Source of the DNA: Eurosta solidaginis
Lineage: Eukaryota; Arthropoda; Insecta; Diptera; Tephritidae
Length of the DNA: 64,000 bases
NCBI RefSeq assembly: GCF_040869045.1
Contig: NC_090320.1
Span: forward strand, 251,596,978-251,660,977
Direction of reading: 5' to 3'
Shown here: positions 1-10,940 of the stretch, piece by piece
Numbering within the stretch: the stretch's first letter is position 1
How the letters are laid out: every line of letters begins with the position of its first letter
Position numbers and translations under genes: made by a program
Notes under the pieces: generated by a model
Databases searched by the model: none
Told to the model about the DNA's origin: nothing
What the model saw: only the letters and a program-made list of their open reading frames with translations

Positions 1-1060
1 ACGCCCACTTTCTATATATAAAACATTTTGGAAAACACAAAAAACCTGATTATTTAGTAAATAATACACCTAGAACGCTGAAATTTGACATGTGGACTGA
101 TATTGAGACTCTTGATAAAAATTTGAAAAAATTTTTTTAAATGGGCGTGGCACCGCCCACTTTTGATAAAATCAATTTTACAAATATTATTAATCATAAA
201 TCAAAAACCGTTAAACCTATCGTAACAAAATTCGGCAGAGAGCCTTTACTATAAGGAATGCTTTGAAGAAAAATTAATGAAACGCTCACTTTTATATAAA
301 AGATTTTTAAAAGGGTTGTGGACGAATAAAATAAGCTATATCTTTGCAAAAAAGAGCTTCATAACAATGGTATTTCATTTCCCAAGTGGATTTATAACAA
401 TAAATAGGAAAATCTTTAAATTTAAAAAAATGGGCGTGGCACCGCCCCTTTTATGACTAAGCAATTTTCTATGTTTCGGGAGCCATAACTTGAAGAAAAA
501 TTAACGGATCCTAATAAAATTGGGTACACAAATTTTCCCTATAGCAAGAAATATTTCTAGAAAAAAGGGACGAGATCGGTTAAAGACCACGCCCACTTTT
601 ATATAAAATATTTTTAAAAGGGTCGTAGACGAAAATAATAAGCTATATCTTAGCGAAAAAGAGCTTGGTATCAATAGAATTTTACTTTCTGAATTGAATT
701 ATAACATGTAATTGGAAAACACTTAAATTTGAACAAAACGGTGACCCCCTTTTTTGTCTAAGAAATTTTCAATGTTTCGGGAGCCATAACTCGAAGAAAA
801 ATTTACATATCGTAACAAAATTGGGTACACATAATTTCCTTATAGCAGAAAATATTTATAGTAAAAATCGATGGGATCGGTTAAAGACCACGGCAACTTA
901 GATATAAAACAAGTTTAAAAGGTTTAAAAGGGCTGTGTACTAGAATAATAACCTATAACTTAGCAAAAAATAGTTTTCGATCAATGATATTTCACTTCTC
1001 AAGTTTTATCGTAAGAGGAAATGGGGAGACTTTTTTTTAAACGGGCGGTGCCACGTGTTA
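1..1060. repeat. Interspersed repeat with a ~305-bp tandem period
   Basis: Non-coding repeat DNA. A block containing a GGGCGTGGCACCGCCC palindrome, a TATATAAAA stretch followed by a run of A and GGG, and a TTCGGGAGCCATAAC segment recurs about every 305 bp (equivalent points near 287, 594 and 895). The first 150 bp match, in reverse complement, the block at 15725-16030, so this is a dispersed family and not a local oddity. No coding potential was seen. The class of element is unknown. Confidence 0.7.
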
Positions 1061-1562
1061 TGTAGAAAAGTAATTTATCTGAGATGAAATGTACAATTGA
1101 AGCTCACGCTGAGTATATAATGTTCGGTTACACCCTAACTTTGACACCTTTACTTGTTATATTTTACGGATGACAACATAAAACAATCTTCGGACAAAAC
1201 AGAAAAAAAAAAAAACAAATCACATCGAATCAAATTTTGAGTGAATTTTACTTTGTAAGACTGCGTACTCAAAGAATTAAATATCTAATAAAAACCTCGA
1301 CACTTTCTTAAATTTTTTCGAAAACGTTTTTGAGATTTTTTTGCATTGTTTCAGTTACAAACTGCATAGTTTTTTTTTATTTCTTACAATATCGAATATA
1401 AAGAAATGAAGATTTATTTGACAAAAAAAAAAAAATTGCCATTGCTATTTTTCTGTTCGCCGCTGTATATACATATAATTAAGTGCCTTTGTTTTATTAA
1501 CTTAACACCTGTCAATTTACACACGTTTAATTTTTGAATTCTTCTTTGCAATTATTTTACAG
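1061..1562. other. AT-rich intron or upstream DNA
   Basis: No gene is visible. The stretch ends in a polypyrimidine tract and an AG splice acceptor at 1561-1562, so its 3' end is intron of the ABHD2-like gene. The first coding exon of that gene was not found here and probably lies left of the window. Confidence 0.5.
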
Positions 1563-1732
1563 TTATGTTCCCACACGTCTATGGGGCTTTAGTGGTCACG
1601 TACAAACGGTGCTGCATAGTATAGTAGGCCGTGTGAAGTGTCCTTGGCCATTGGGTGAACGGGTATATCTTTTGTTACAAGATGGCTCCACACTTACCTA
1701 CGATCTCTACCAGCCTATAAACGACGTTGAAG
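1563..1732 (+). CDS. Hydr2: ABHD2-like serine hydrolase, first visible coding exon
   Basis: First visible coding exon of an alpha/beta hydrolase of the ABHD2 group (fly Hydr2). The family are membrane-anchored serine hydrolases acting on acylglycerols and related esters. The exon starts after a consensus acceptor at the third base of a codon and ends at AG|GTAAAT. It encodes PTRLWGFSGHVQTVLHSIVG, then WPLGERVYL and DGSTLTYDLYQP, which is the conserved opening of the ABHD2 fold. The five exons together give 351 residues plus a stop, against roughly 400-425 for family members. About 50-70 N-terminal residues, including the expected membrane anchor, are therefore missing from the window. The frame is intact across all five exons, so this looks like a working gene. 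Confidence 0.9.
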
Positions 1733-1793
1733 GTAAATCAGTTTTAATAAAAAATGCTTCTATTGCTGTTTTTTTAATCAAATCACATTTTAG

Positions 1794-1961
1794 ATGATGT
1801 CACAGTCGCCATTTGTCCAGGCATTGGCAATACATCAGAGAGTGTTTATATACGAACATTTGTACACTATTCACAAGTGCATGGCTACAGATGTGCTGTA
1901 CTTAATCACATTGGTGCACTGAACAGTGTTCAAGTGACGTCAACGCGCATCTTTAGTTATG
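1794..1961 (+). CDS. Hydr2: ABHD2-like hydrolase, second visible coding exon
   Basis: Follows a 61-bp intron (1733-1793). The exon completes a Gly/Asp junction codon and encodes ICPGIGNTSESVYIRTFV followed by YRCAVLNHIGAL. This is the oxyanion-hole region of the ABHD1/2/3 hydrolases. It ends at G|GTAAGT in the same phase in which the next exon starts. Confidence 0.92.
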
Positions 1962-3104
1962 GTAAGTTTTTAATTGAAGATAGAGAAGAGATAACCCAAA
2001 ATGAAATCTGCTTTACAAACTAGCTTTCAATAATAATAATGATAACTTGGCGCAATAAACCTCTGAATAGATATGTCAATGTGATTTTGGCTGTGATTTT
2101 TCAGTCACAGCGATTTTTATCCGTGGCCTTGGCTGAAGAGTGAGAAAAGGGAATTATGATCTACATTGCAGTTCACAATGCCGTGTACGAATAATTGGAA
2201 TCAGAGATGTAAACGCAGCTCTTGTCACAGCACAGGAATTGGTTGCGGATATGTGATAGTCGCCGTTTACTGCGGCGTCTATTGTCATATCACAGGTTTA
2301 TATTAGAGCAGTTGACGCTAGAGCTTTGGGTGTATGACTGCGGTTATTGGTATGGAAGCTATCAATACGCAAATGTCGTCATCGTCAATCAGTCACAACC
2401 GTTTCTCCAAGCTGTCGCTGCGATCTACTGTGATCTTTTAGACGCTCGAAAAAATCGCAGCTTAATAAATATTTGCAAATATTCCTGGGAGTTTAAGATC
2501 GGGGATCTCCTCCAAATTGTAGCGCACCACTTTTAATAATACCTGCCCTAAACGATAATTGCGTTGTGCGAATGAAGATCAGAATGATAAAATCTGGCAA
2601 AGGATAGAACTTTCGTGGGTTCCACCGATGTGAGCACATTTCAACATTTTGTAGAGACCCCCAATATGACAATATATGTGAAGAGTCGGCGCAAGAAGCC
2701 AGCGGCCTCTTTAAACGTCTTCTTAAACAATCGCATCTAACGCAAAAAATATTCTGTACCCATCCTGTTGAAATAGCAGATCTCGTTGATGTGGGACACT
2801 GCTACATTTTACTCTACAATACCGAGTCAATTCACGAGATTGGTGCTAGGTACGTTGACTATAGGCCTTTAGTGTCTTCGATGAAATATAGATTTATATG
2901 ATTCTCCTTGGTTTGTCAGTTTCGATGAATCCCATCTGGGTGCCGCCCTCGTATGGCTTAAAATTCATGGAATGAAAATGAGTGAATAAAAACAGGCTTA
3001 TCTAAATTTAATGGTCCCGGGATGTTTCATATAGTCAGTTTCAGCAAAATCAATATATTTTTTGATCGCCCATTATCCGACGCTACGGAGTCGTTCCCAA
3101 CAAA

Positions 3105-4505
3105 GATTTAGGTTAGAAAACGATTAGAAGACAAATCGAATTTTAATGTATTTCTCTAAGGTAGAAGGTTAGAGAACGATTTGCGAAACTGTCGCAATTT
3201 ATAGCATTCTCGACAAAAAGGGGACTTCGTTCTCGATATCGAGAAATGGGTTAGAATTCTAATCGAATTCTAATGAGTTTCTAATGAGAATTTTGAAGTG
3301 ATGCGCAATTAAGTTCAATTATTTAAAATCAGCGAAATTTGTTTCATTATATCAAATACGTTTATTTGGTTATAATCTTATATATTAAGAGGGAACATAT
3401 TTCAAAGGCTTTTTCTATTATTATAAAAAATCAAACCGTACTTAAAGATTGAGCTCAGCGTTGGTTTGAGGTACGGATGAGGAAGCGTTTTCTTCATGCC
3501 ATTTAAATAGCACTTCAATAATCTGCTCGCTTTCCTTTTTTAACTTTTTTTGATTCATTTTCACTTACTTGTATTTATTATTATAAATACAAAAACTTAT
3601 TTCGCAACTTGTAATATTTCCACTATTTTTATTTTGTTTATATAACACTAAGAATGAGTGATCGTGTCGTGCAAATAATCGATAACTGTGACAATAATCA
3701 TAACATCGCATTTCTAGTGTTTTTTGAATCGTTTCACAGTCGAATTCTAACCTAGTTCTCTAACATAGTGTCACGGATATTAGCATCACTAAGCTATACC
3801 ATCACTAAGGCGATGCTAACGCCATGCTAAACAGTATTTACGTCAATAATCAGATCATGTATACACATATATAAGGCAGCCGAGAAATGTCACACACAGA
3901 TGCATTTACTTATACGCCTATGGGAGCGCGAGAGACTGTAAACTACAAACATTCACATCAATAATTCAATCATTATGTATCTACATAAACGAATAAATAA
4001 TTGCGTCTACACATATGTACGTATACGAGCAGCAATGCACAAACACATGCATATATCTTATGTGGCTGGCGATTTTGTAGCCGAAACTAACTAGTAAGTT
4101 CTGGAAATCGAAGAGCCTAGAAGTATGCAGCGTAAACTATAAAAGCGGCACAAGCGAGTAAGAAGTAATTCAGTTTGATTTGAGCTGTCAAGCAGTTACG
4201 ACTAAGACGATATCTAGCGAGCAATAGCAGTATTATTTTGAAAGTCAGTTTGGTTATTAAGCTATTGGTTGCACAGTTTGAGTGTTATTGTGAAGTATTT
4301 TAATAAAGGCCATTTTTCCATTATTACATATTGGAGTTATTTATTCAACAGTTTAGCGATACGAACCTAGCAAAAGGGCAAATAAGAGGAATTTGCAGCA
4401 AATTCGTTACAATAGTTTTCGATTCAAAATGCATTAGAGAACTACATTAGAATTCTAATGTAAAATTACAATATTTCTCTAACGTTAGAAACTGTGTTTG
4501 CTGGG
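3105..4505. mobile_element. Old inverted-repeat (MITE-like) element split by a solo LTR
   Basis: The left part starts around GGTTAGAAAACGATTAGAAG and repeatedly uses TTCTCTAA, GAATTCTAAT and AACGATT motifs. The right part, after the solo LTR, uses the same motifs in the opposite orientation (CTAGTTCTCTAAC, TTTTCGATTC, TTCTCTAACGTTAG). This suggests a nonautonomous foldback element with long, diverged terminal inverted repeats. The exact ends are uncertain. No transposase was seen. Confidence 0.5.
3769..4411 (+). mobile_element. Solo LTR, 643 bp, with 4-bp target duplication
   Basis: Begins TGTCACGGATATTAGC, ends AAATTCGTTACA, and is flanked on both sides by the 4-bp duplication ATAG (3765-3768 and 4412-4415). 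It contains a TATAAAAG box at about 4138 followed by a transcription-start-like region, and an AATAAA signal at 4302. The TG...CA ends, the 4-bp duplication and this promoter/poly(A) order indicate a solo LTR left by recombination between two LTRs, probably of a Ty3/gypsy-type element. No internal region remains. It lies in the sense orientation within the intron of the ABHD2-like gene. Confidence 0.85.
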
Positions 4506-4953
4506 CTAAGGCCATGATGTATCCCGATATGGTATCACATAGCAGGGAAGACGGCCTAGGCGTTACCTAGGTGTGATGGCAGAGGTAGTATCAGTATGAC
4601 AGCGGTATGGTCTGTACTGACAATGGATACATTTGATGAGCTGTTACAAATTTCCAGTACCATGATGAGGTCATTATTTTGTAGGCTTCAGGACGACTTA
4701 CGGAATTATATCTGACGAGCAGGAGCTAATAGAAATTTTGTTTATAAAAAAATTTGAGATCGCTATCGCTCGACTGGGCTGTTATTCCTTGACCTCACTA
4801 ATTTGTTTCAGCCGAGTTTGACATGTAATATCAAAGTTTATTTGTTCAGTAAAGATATCCTCGGAAAGCGCTGTTACAGGCCTTGTCGGATCTAAATTCG
4901 AATCCTTTCGGTACCCAACAGTAATACAGTAAATACTTCTGAACTACTTCCAG

Positions 4954-5140
4954 GTCACACTGATGACTTTGCAGAGATGGTCAATAATTTACATAAAAAA
5001 TATCCCCATAGTCGCATCGTTGCTGTTGGTTTCAGTTTAGGTGGCAACATTGTCACTAAATATATGGGCGAAAAGGCAAAATCCAAACCTCAGACAATAA
5101 TCGGTGGCATATCGATATGCCAGGGCTACAACGCAGAGGA
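4954..5140 (+). CDS. Hydr2: ABHD2-like hydrolase, exon with nucleophile serine
   Basis: Encodes the nucleophile elbow VAVGFSLGGNIVTKYMGE. The catalytic serine codon is AGT at 5034-5036 in the G-F-S-L-G-G context typical of ABHD1/2/3. The exon ends in ISICQGYNAEE and a GTAAGT donor. Phase matches the preceding and following exons. Confidence 0.95.
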
Positions 5141-5259
5141 GTAAGTACAACAACTGTACAGCAACAATTTCATTTTTTCACGACATGCTGCTCTGTCTGC
5201 ATTTCATCATTTTATGGAAATCGACAGTTAATAAAATTTAATTGAAATTTTTTTTGCAG

Positions 5260-5609
5260 GGGCACCAAATGGCTATTGAATTGGCAAAATTTCAGACGTT
5301 TCTATTTGTATGTTATGACAGAGAATGTAAAGAGTATCATACTAAAGCATCGCCACGTTTTACTATCGGACGAAGTGAAGGCACGTCACAATTTGAATGA
5401 ACGTGAAATTATAGCTGCCGCTACACTGCCAGAATTAGATGAAGCTTATACACGTCGTGTATATAATTTTTCAACAACACAAGAACTATACAAATGGAGT
5501 TCATCATTATATTTTTTGGACAATATTGAGAAGCCAATGATTTTCATCAACGCTAAAGATGATCCACTCGTACCAGAGGAGCTATTGCCACCCATTAAAG
5601 AGTTTGCAT
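5260..5609 (+). CDS. Hydr2: ABHD2-like hydrolase, exon with catalytic aspartate
   Basis: Starts after a TTTTTTTGCAG acceptor and encodes the cap/lid helices (WQNFRRFYLYVMTENVKSI, VLLSDEVKARHNLNE, YNFSTTQELYKWSSSLYF). It continues into the strand carrying the catalytic acid, IFINAKDDPLVPEELLP. One of the adjacent aspartates (codons 5558-5563) is the expected triad acid. It ends at a GTAAGT donor with one base of a serine codon, completed by the last exon. Confidence 0.93.
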
Positions 5610-6360
5610 GTAAGTTTGTGGAATGTTTTTGGATGATGGTGGGCGAAAAAAGCAATGCTGATTCATGTAGGTACTTAGGCTGGTAAAGACCCTGGATCTT
5701 GAACAAATGAGATGATCAAAAACGTACTTGGGCATGCTTAGCACCAGCTATTAATTTCTAAGAAAATTTAATCAGTTATTTGAAAGCAGCTAAACAAAAT
5801 GCTACCCCTGACTTTGACTTGAGGATGTGTCCCCAAATTTAAATTCTGTCTCACAGTTGAAAGCTAGGAATGATTGAGATGAATACCGTTACTATTTTAC
5901 CTTTACTGAGTCTGCAGTGTTCGGATTTCTATAATTTTAAATCTATCTCCCCACCTTGAAATATTCGAGTGAGGATTGCTGCCAATTCGCTTTGGAATTT
6001 CTTTTTGCTTAAATATCACTGTGGAACAAATTCTGGTTAGCAAAAGTTAGGTCTATTCTGAGAGTGAGAGGTGAAAATAGAGGCTAAATTAGAAGACCCG
6101 TATCGCGGCGTTTGCAGTCAAATGCCGATTTTCAGCATATTGGGTTTCGAAGGTCGATTAAAAAAATTCGAGCTAACATAAACAAACGTCTTCTGTTCCA
6201 CAGTGTATCACTAGAAAACACCGCTCGTAAAATTCTGCGATATTGAGAAAAACCAATATATAAGTTCAATTCGAGATAATTTCTCGAAAACCGAAACCTA
6301 CACATAAATAAAGTTTGATCTATTATTGCTTCGCTGTAATTGTATTTGTTTATTACCAGC

Positions 6361-6470
6361 CGTGCGAAGCGATACCTTTCTGTCTCCTAAAGAAACAGGA
6401 TTCGCCACGGGTAGGTGAGGTTGACAATCGGGTTGGAATAACAGATCTCCTTCGCAAAAGCCCCGTTCAG
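6361..6470 (-). repeat. Fragment of the (CAA)n-tailed repeat family
   Basis: Contains GGTGAGGTTGACAATCGGG and GGATTCGCC, which are the reverse complement of motifs in the repeat at 9300-9665. This is therefore a short, oppositely oriented fragment of the same family. Confidence 0.55.
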
Positions 6471-7009
6471 TGTGAAGTTTGTTAACCTGTTAGAGTGATT
6501 TGATAAGAGCCAACAAAATAGTAGAAGTAGTAAAATTTATCTTTAAAGACTTCCTCGTTCCGAAAACAAGTTGGCCTCGTCGTCACGGAAACCATAACGA
6601 TATATCTTCTCGCTGCTAACAGAAAGAGAAGCATGTCAATATCATATCTCAGATTTTGTTCAAAAAACGCCCTAATCAAGAATTTTACTCAAAAGCGTCC
6701 TATCTTTGAATTCCATTTAATAATCCCCAATCCCATAATTTGTTTGAATAATCATCTATTTTAACTCTATTCCAATGTATTGTAAGCTGAGTGGGCATTT
6801 TTAAAAAGAAACTGTGAGATAGGAAGCTCTTCAAAATAATTTTGAGACACCCATCGATATGAAAAAAAAAATACTAATAAATATGTTGTAAAACCTATCA
6901 TGAATATATATTAATTTAAAGCGTCCGGATAGTAATTTGTAGTGTCCGGATACTAATGAAATTAAAGTTTTTACTTCCTTTATATTAGGTCGGTTGAATG
7001 TTTGTCCGC

Positions 7010-7420
7010 TTTTCATATAAATTTTGCAATCGATCTTTAAGTAACTTCTCATTGAGCTACAAACGTGCAACTTTAAACATAGGTTAGAACACTGTGACAA
7101 TGCAACAAAAGGAAAAAAATCCGTTATGTGGCGCACGGATCGAAATAATTAGATAAGAATTTGAAAATTTTCAAACCAGCTTTTAAGTAACTTCTCGATA
7201 AGCTAGAGACTTGAAATTTCAAACTTAATTCAGAGGTCGATGACAGCCAATGACACAATACAAAAAGTTTCGCTAAGGGGCGCACGGACTGAGATATTTA
7301 GAAAAATCAAACGGAACGAAGGGAATTTTGGGATTTATTTTTATGTAAGTTTTCATTGAGCTACAAGCGTAAAACTTAGCAGATAGGTTAAGACACCGAG
7401 AAAATGTAAGAGAAGGATAA
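7010..7420 (+). repeat. Three diverged tandem repeats, ~150-160 bp period
   Basis: Equivalent blocks start near 7036, 7184 and 7340. Each has an AGTAACTTCTC or similar motif, a GAGCTACAAACGTG-like segment, a CACTG/GACA region and, in the first two, a GGCGCACGGA motif. The copies are much diverged. No coding potential was seen. Confidence 0.55.
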
Positions 7421-7436
7421 AATTAAAAATAAAATA

Positions 7437-7786
7437 AAAAAATTTTAAGCACTTCCTTTATATAAATGGACAAAAATCAGCGAAAAATGTCTCCTTATAT
7501 AAAGACATATTCTTGCTAAACTTTGATTTTTAAATTTTGACATTGAATTTGCAAAAATATTTATGAGAAGTAAAAATATAAAAGTGGAGCGCAATTGATT
7601 GACCAATAATATCTCCTTCCCTACCAACTTTGCAATCCAAGTAATGTGCGCTCCACTTTATATATATTTTTGCAATTCTATGCCAAAATTTAAAAATCAA
7701 AGTTTAGTAAGAATATGTATTTATATAAGGAGACATTTTTCGCTGATTTTTGTCCATTTATATAAAGGAAATACTTAAAATTTTTT
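7437..7786 (+). repeat. Long intronic inverted repeat (hairpin) of ~140-155-bp arms
   Basis: The left arm (7437-7593) and right arm (7647-7786) are near-perfect reverse complements around a 53-bp loop. Matching landmarks are TTATATAAATGGACAAAAAT / TTTTTGTCCATTTATATAA, CGAAAAATGTCTCC / GGAGACATTTTTCG and GTGGAGCGCA / TGCGCTCCAC. As part of an intron transcribed on the + strand it would fold into a long double-stranded RNA. It could be a foldback transposon, an RNA-editing substrate or a hairpin siRNA source. The sequence alone does not decide which. Confidence 0.85.
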
Positions 7787-8570
7787 AATTTCTTAAATTA
7801 AACAATTCTATGTTTATAAATAGTTCTACCATCACAAGAAATATTACTATTCGCAGAAGCGTTTATAGCAAGAAAATGAGATGAAGTCAAAGTTAAGGAA
7901 CATGCTAAGTGTCCGAATACTAGTGCATTTACCCCATAATTAGAAAAAAAATTCTTAGATTTTATTAATAGATGAAATATTCAAAAAGAGAAGAATTCGG
8001 AATCTCCTATTTTTTCCTTAGTCGTTTATTGCAACTCTACCACTCTTTTCAGTCCACGTGGCTTTTGGGGTTTTGTTTATCACTAAATACATTTCTTTCT
8101 TTCACTAAATAACATATTTGTATAGAAAAAGAAATGGCGCTCCTAAATTTTCCTGAAAATTTGCTTCTAAATTAAAATACTGCATAATTTCAATTTTAAT
8201 ATTTAAATCTTCATACGAATTTATGACCATAACATTCTTATAAAATTGCTATTTTACAGATTTAATACCCTAAGAAATAATTTTATACATGAAAAATGTT
8301 ATTAAATTCATATAGAATATTAAAATATTTATGAAATTAATATAAAATATTAAATAAATGCATACAACAGCGAAGCATAAACGGCGCAACTAACAGTTTC
8401 CTCCATCAATGCATGGCTGTAATTATGTTTACTTTAAAATTCCTGTTCGAGGGTTAATATTTATGCGCATTTAATTGCTGTGTTATATGACACACTCTGT
8501 GCATCGTACGGAAGCTATTTACAAACAACACATATGTGAAAACAGTCGTTTGGCCAGTGAGAGTTAACTA

Positions 8571-8652
8571 GCAGTCGTGGCCGAGCGGTTAAGGCGTCTG
8601 ACTAGAAATCAGATTCCCTCTGGGAGCGTAGGTTCGAATCCTACCGACTGCG
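8571..8652 (+). tRNA. tRNA-Ser-AGA: tRNA-Ser (anticodon AGA)
   Basis: An 82-nt serine tRNA. The acceptor stem is GCAGTCG paired with CGACTGC and a G discriminator. The anticodon stem TCTGA/TCAGA encloses loop CTAGAAA with anticodon AGA at 8604-8606, reading UCU. The long variable arm typical of class II serine tRNAs and an intact B box GGTTCGAATCC are present. There is no encoded CCA and no intron. A T-run about 20 bp downstream can end pol III transcription. The gene lies in sense orientation inside an intron of the ABHD2-like gene and is identical to the copy at 18347. Confidence 0.97.
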
Positions 8653-8849
8653 CAGAAAAATAAATATATATTTTTTTAAATTATTTTTATATTTGATTAG
8701 TTTTTTTTGTTATAATTTATAATTATTAATTTTATTTGGTCATTTCCTTATTCTACTTGTAGATTATGTAACATCATACAAGAAATGATTACCACTTGTT
8801 TCAAATTATTTGTTGTTTTGTTTGTATTATTTGCTTTTGATTTATTGTT

Positions 8850-10240
8850 TTGAATTTCGAAATTGCTTTTGGGACTGTTTTCGGAATCAATTCGGTACTA
8901 TTTTGACATAATTTCGGCCTTTTTTTTTGTTTTTGGGGAAACCTTTGGCATTATCTAGGGATAATTTCGGGAGTGTTTTCTGAATCATAACGGCATAATT
9001 TAGGGACCATTTTGGGACTATATCTGGATCATTTCGGCATCTTTCCAATATTGTTTTTAGGTAATCTCGAAAACATCTTGCGACTATTTCCGGATGCTTT
9101 CTGGACAGTTATGTAGAATTAAGGGGCTGTTTTTTTTTTTTTTTTTTGATAATTTTCGTATAATTTAGGGACTCTGGCTGCATTATTCGAAATTTATTTC
9201 GTGATCAAGTCATCACTATATGGGGACCATTTATGCATTACTTTCCGAGGCAATTCCAGATCAATTTTTGAATTGTTCTCAGGATAATTTCAAACTTTTT
9301 CGGGATTTCCTCCAATCAATTCACTACCATTTTTCAGGGATTCAAGGGGTTGTGTAGCGCAATATATAGCTTCTCCAACCCAATTGTCAACCTCACCTTC
9401 GAGCGGCGAATCCCGTTTCACTAACAGACGAGGCTCTGGCGACCCCAAGCTCCTCATGGAACTTGGGGGTGGGGAGGGAGGGATGGCCTGAAGGTTTAAT
9501 GTGGCCATATAAATCGTTCCCGAGATGGTCGGGCCAGCACCTTAATGGTGCTGTGTTACCGGAGCGTATCGGATCTGTATTCGACAAAGGACCATCACAT
9601 CGATAACACTCCCCAAAACCTTCGGGGAGTAACTAATCGCTACAACAACAACAACAACAACAACAGGAGAATTTTGGTACTTTATCACTTGTTATCAAGA
9701 TTATTTTGAGACTATTTTCGACATTGCTATCGGGATAACTTTGGCACTATCGTCGGATAATTTCAGCAATGTTTTCTGAATAATTTTTCATTCGGGTCTA
9801 TATGTAGGTTATACCTCTATATTTTTTAGTAACTTCTCAGGATTGCTTAAGGATGATTTCCGGAAGCGTGTGGGAACTGTTTTCGGATACTTTCTCGACT
9901 AGTTATGTTAAATTTGGGTTTGGTTTTTGGATCATATCTGAATTATTTTCGGACTATTTAGCGACTATTGCTACATATTTTCGAAATTTATATCGGGATC
10001 AAGTTATGACTATTCGGAGACCCTTTAGGCATTGTTTTCCGAACCATTTCTAGATCAATTTAGGGATCATATCGAACCATTTCGGTATTTTTGATGATCC
10101 ATTCGGGACTATTTTCGAGATAATTTTAGTTCTATTTGGCGAACATATAAGCATTTGTTTTCAAGATCAATTCGGGACTAGGTTGTATTATGGGGCATTT
10201 TACGACCCTTTGTGAACATTTCGGGATTATTATTTTATAA
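8850..10240 (+). repeat. Degenerate CGGGACTATTTTCGG-type intronic repeats
   Basis: The stretch is saturated with variants of 'TTCGGGACTATTTTCGG', 'GGATAATTTCGG' and 'GGCATAATTTAGGGAC', spaced irregularly at roughly 20-60 bp. It looks like a very diverged simple repeat. It is interrupted at 9300-9665 by a different, GC-richer element. No coding potential was seen. Confidence 0.6.
9300..9665 (+). mobile_element. Short interspersed element ending in (CAA)n
   Basis: A GC-rich island about 360 bp long in AT-rich intron. It includes CCAACCCAATTGTCAACCTC, GGAACTTGGGGGTGGGGAGG and a CCCCAAAACCTTCGGGG hairpin, and ends in a clean (CAA)7-like tail at about 9641-9665. The 3' simple-repeat tail suggests a retroposed element, either a SINE or the 3' end of a LINE. 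A related fragment lies at 6361-6470 in the other orientation. No obvious pol III A/B boxes or coding sequence were identified, so the class is open. Confidence 0.6.
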
Positions 10241-10287
10241 AGTCGATTTTCTTTGTAGTTAATAAATTTCTATCTTAATTTTTCCAG

Positions 10288-10469
10288 CATCTCGCCCAAA
10301 TACCGCATATATCGAGTTAGCACACGGTGGACATTTGGGATTTTATGAAGGTGGTTTAATCTACCCTAATCCAGTTACATGGTTGGATCGCACCGTAGTC
10401 GCTATGGTTGGCTCTATTGTAATGTTACATATGGATTCTGTATCGGGCGTACAAAAAGTTGCAGTCTGA
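10288..10469 (+). CDS. Hydr2: ABHD2-like hydrolase, terminal coding exon
   Basis: Last coding exon, ending at TGA 10467-10469. It encodes IELAHGGHLGFYEGGLIYP, which holds the catalytic histidine of the triad (H-G-G-H-L-G-F), then PVTWLDRTVVAMVGSIV and a short tail. The Ser, Asp and His triad members are thus all present on the joined exons. Start and phase are fixed by the CCAG acceptor at 10284-10287. Confidence 0.95.
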
Positions 10470-10940
10470 GCAAACATTTCACAAAAACAAGACAAACAAA
10501 GTATTTTTTTATAATTTTCGCAAATACAAAACAAGGCCACACACATACAAGATTGCAGCATTTGCGCATCACCGACAATGAAAAATAAAGAATATATTTA
10601 AGTGAAGACAAAATTATTGCTGAAAACAAATTCCGAACACTCATACTAAAACTAAAACAAAAACAAATGACTGCACAATATAATGGCATTTCCTTTTTGC
10701 TATTATTTTATATAAACGTAGACATACATAAATTATTGAATATTGGCGTTTTGTTTTAATTACAAAATGCATCTGTATTTGTGTCACACACGAAAAAACA
10801 AATTTGCAAAGAAAAAAAAATATGCAAAATTTAATTTATTAAATTAATTATAATGTTATACGCTAGAAGCATTTGTTGTTTCTAATTTGTGTAAAATCAT
10901 GCACAATAATAAAATTCTAGCCTTTCAGAAATCTTTTTAA
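10470..10940 (+). other. Probable 3' UTR of the ABHD2-like gene
   Basis: AT-rich sequence directly after the stop codon. Candidate poly(A) signals AATAAA occur at about 10584 and 10910 (AATAATAAAATTC). Which is used cannot be told from sequence alone. Confidence 0.5.

Larger units (their letters stand above)
1962..4953. other. Intron of the ABHD2-like gene
   Basis: Intron of 2,992 bp with GTAAGT donor and CAG acceptor. Positions about 3100-4510 are an inverted-repeat element split by a solo LTR. The remainder (1962-3100 and 4510-4953) is unique AT-rich sequence, and I see no gene in it. Confidence 0.85.
5610..10287. other. 4.7-kb intron of the ABHD2-like gene
   Basis: Intron with GTAAGT donor and TTTTTCCAG acceptor. 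It contains a fragment of a dispersed repeat at about 6361-6470, diverged tandem repeats at 7010-7420, a long hairpin at 7437-7786, a tRNA-Ser gene at 8571-8652, degenerate CGGGACTATTTTCGG-like repeats from about 8850 to 10240, and a (CAA)n-tailed repeat inside those. Positions 5700-6340, 6470-6890 and 7800-8570 are AT-rich with nothing recognisable. Confidence 0.85.

Noticed and set aside
2222..2536. 104-codon open frame in the ABHD2-like intron
   Set aside because: No recognisable domain and no splice context. Chance frame in intron.
10414..10689. Minus-strand Cys/Phe-rich 91-codon frame
   Set aside because: Antisense to the terminal ABHD2-like exon and its 3' UTR. A shadow frame.
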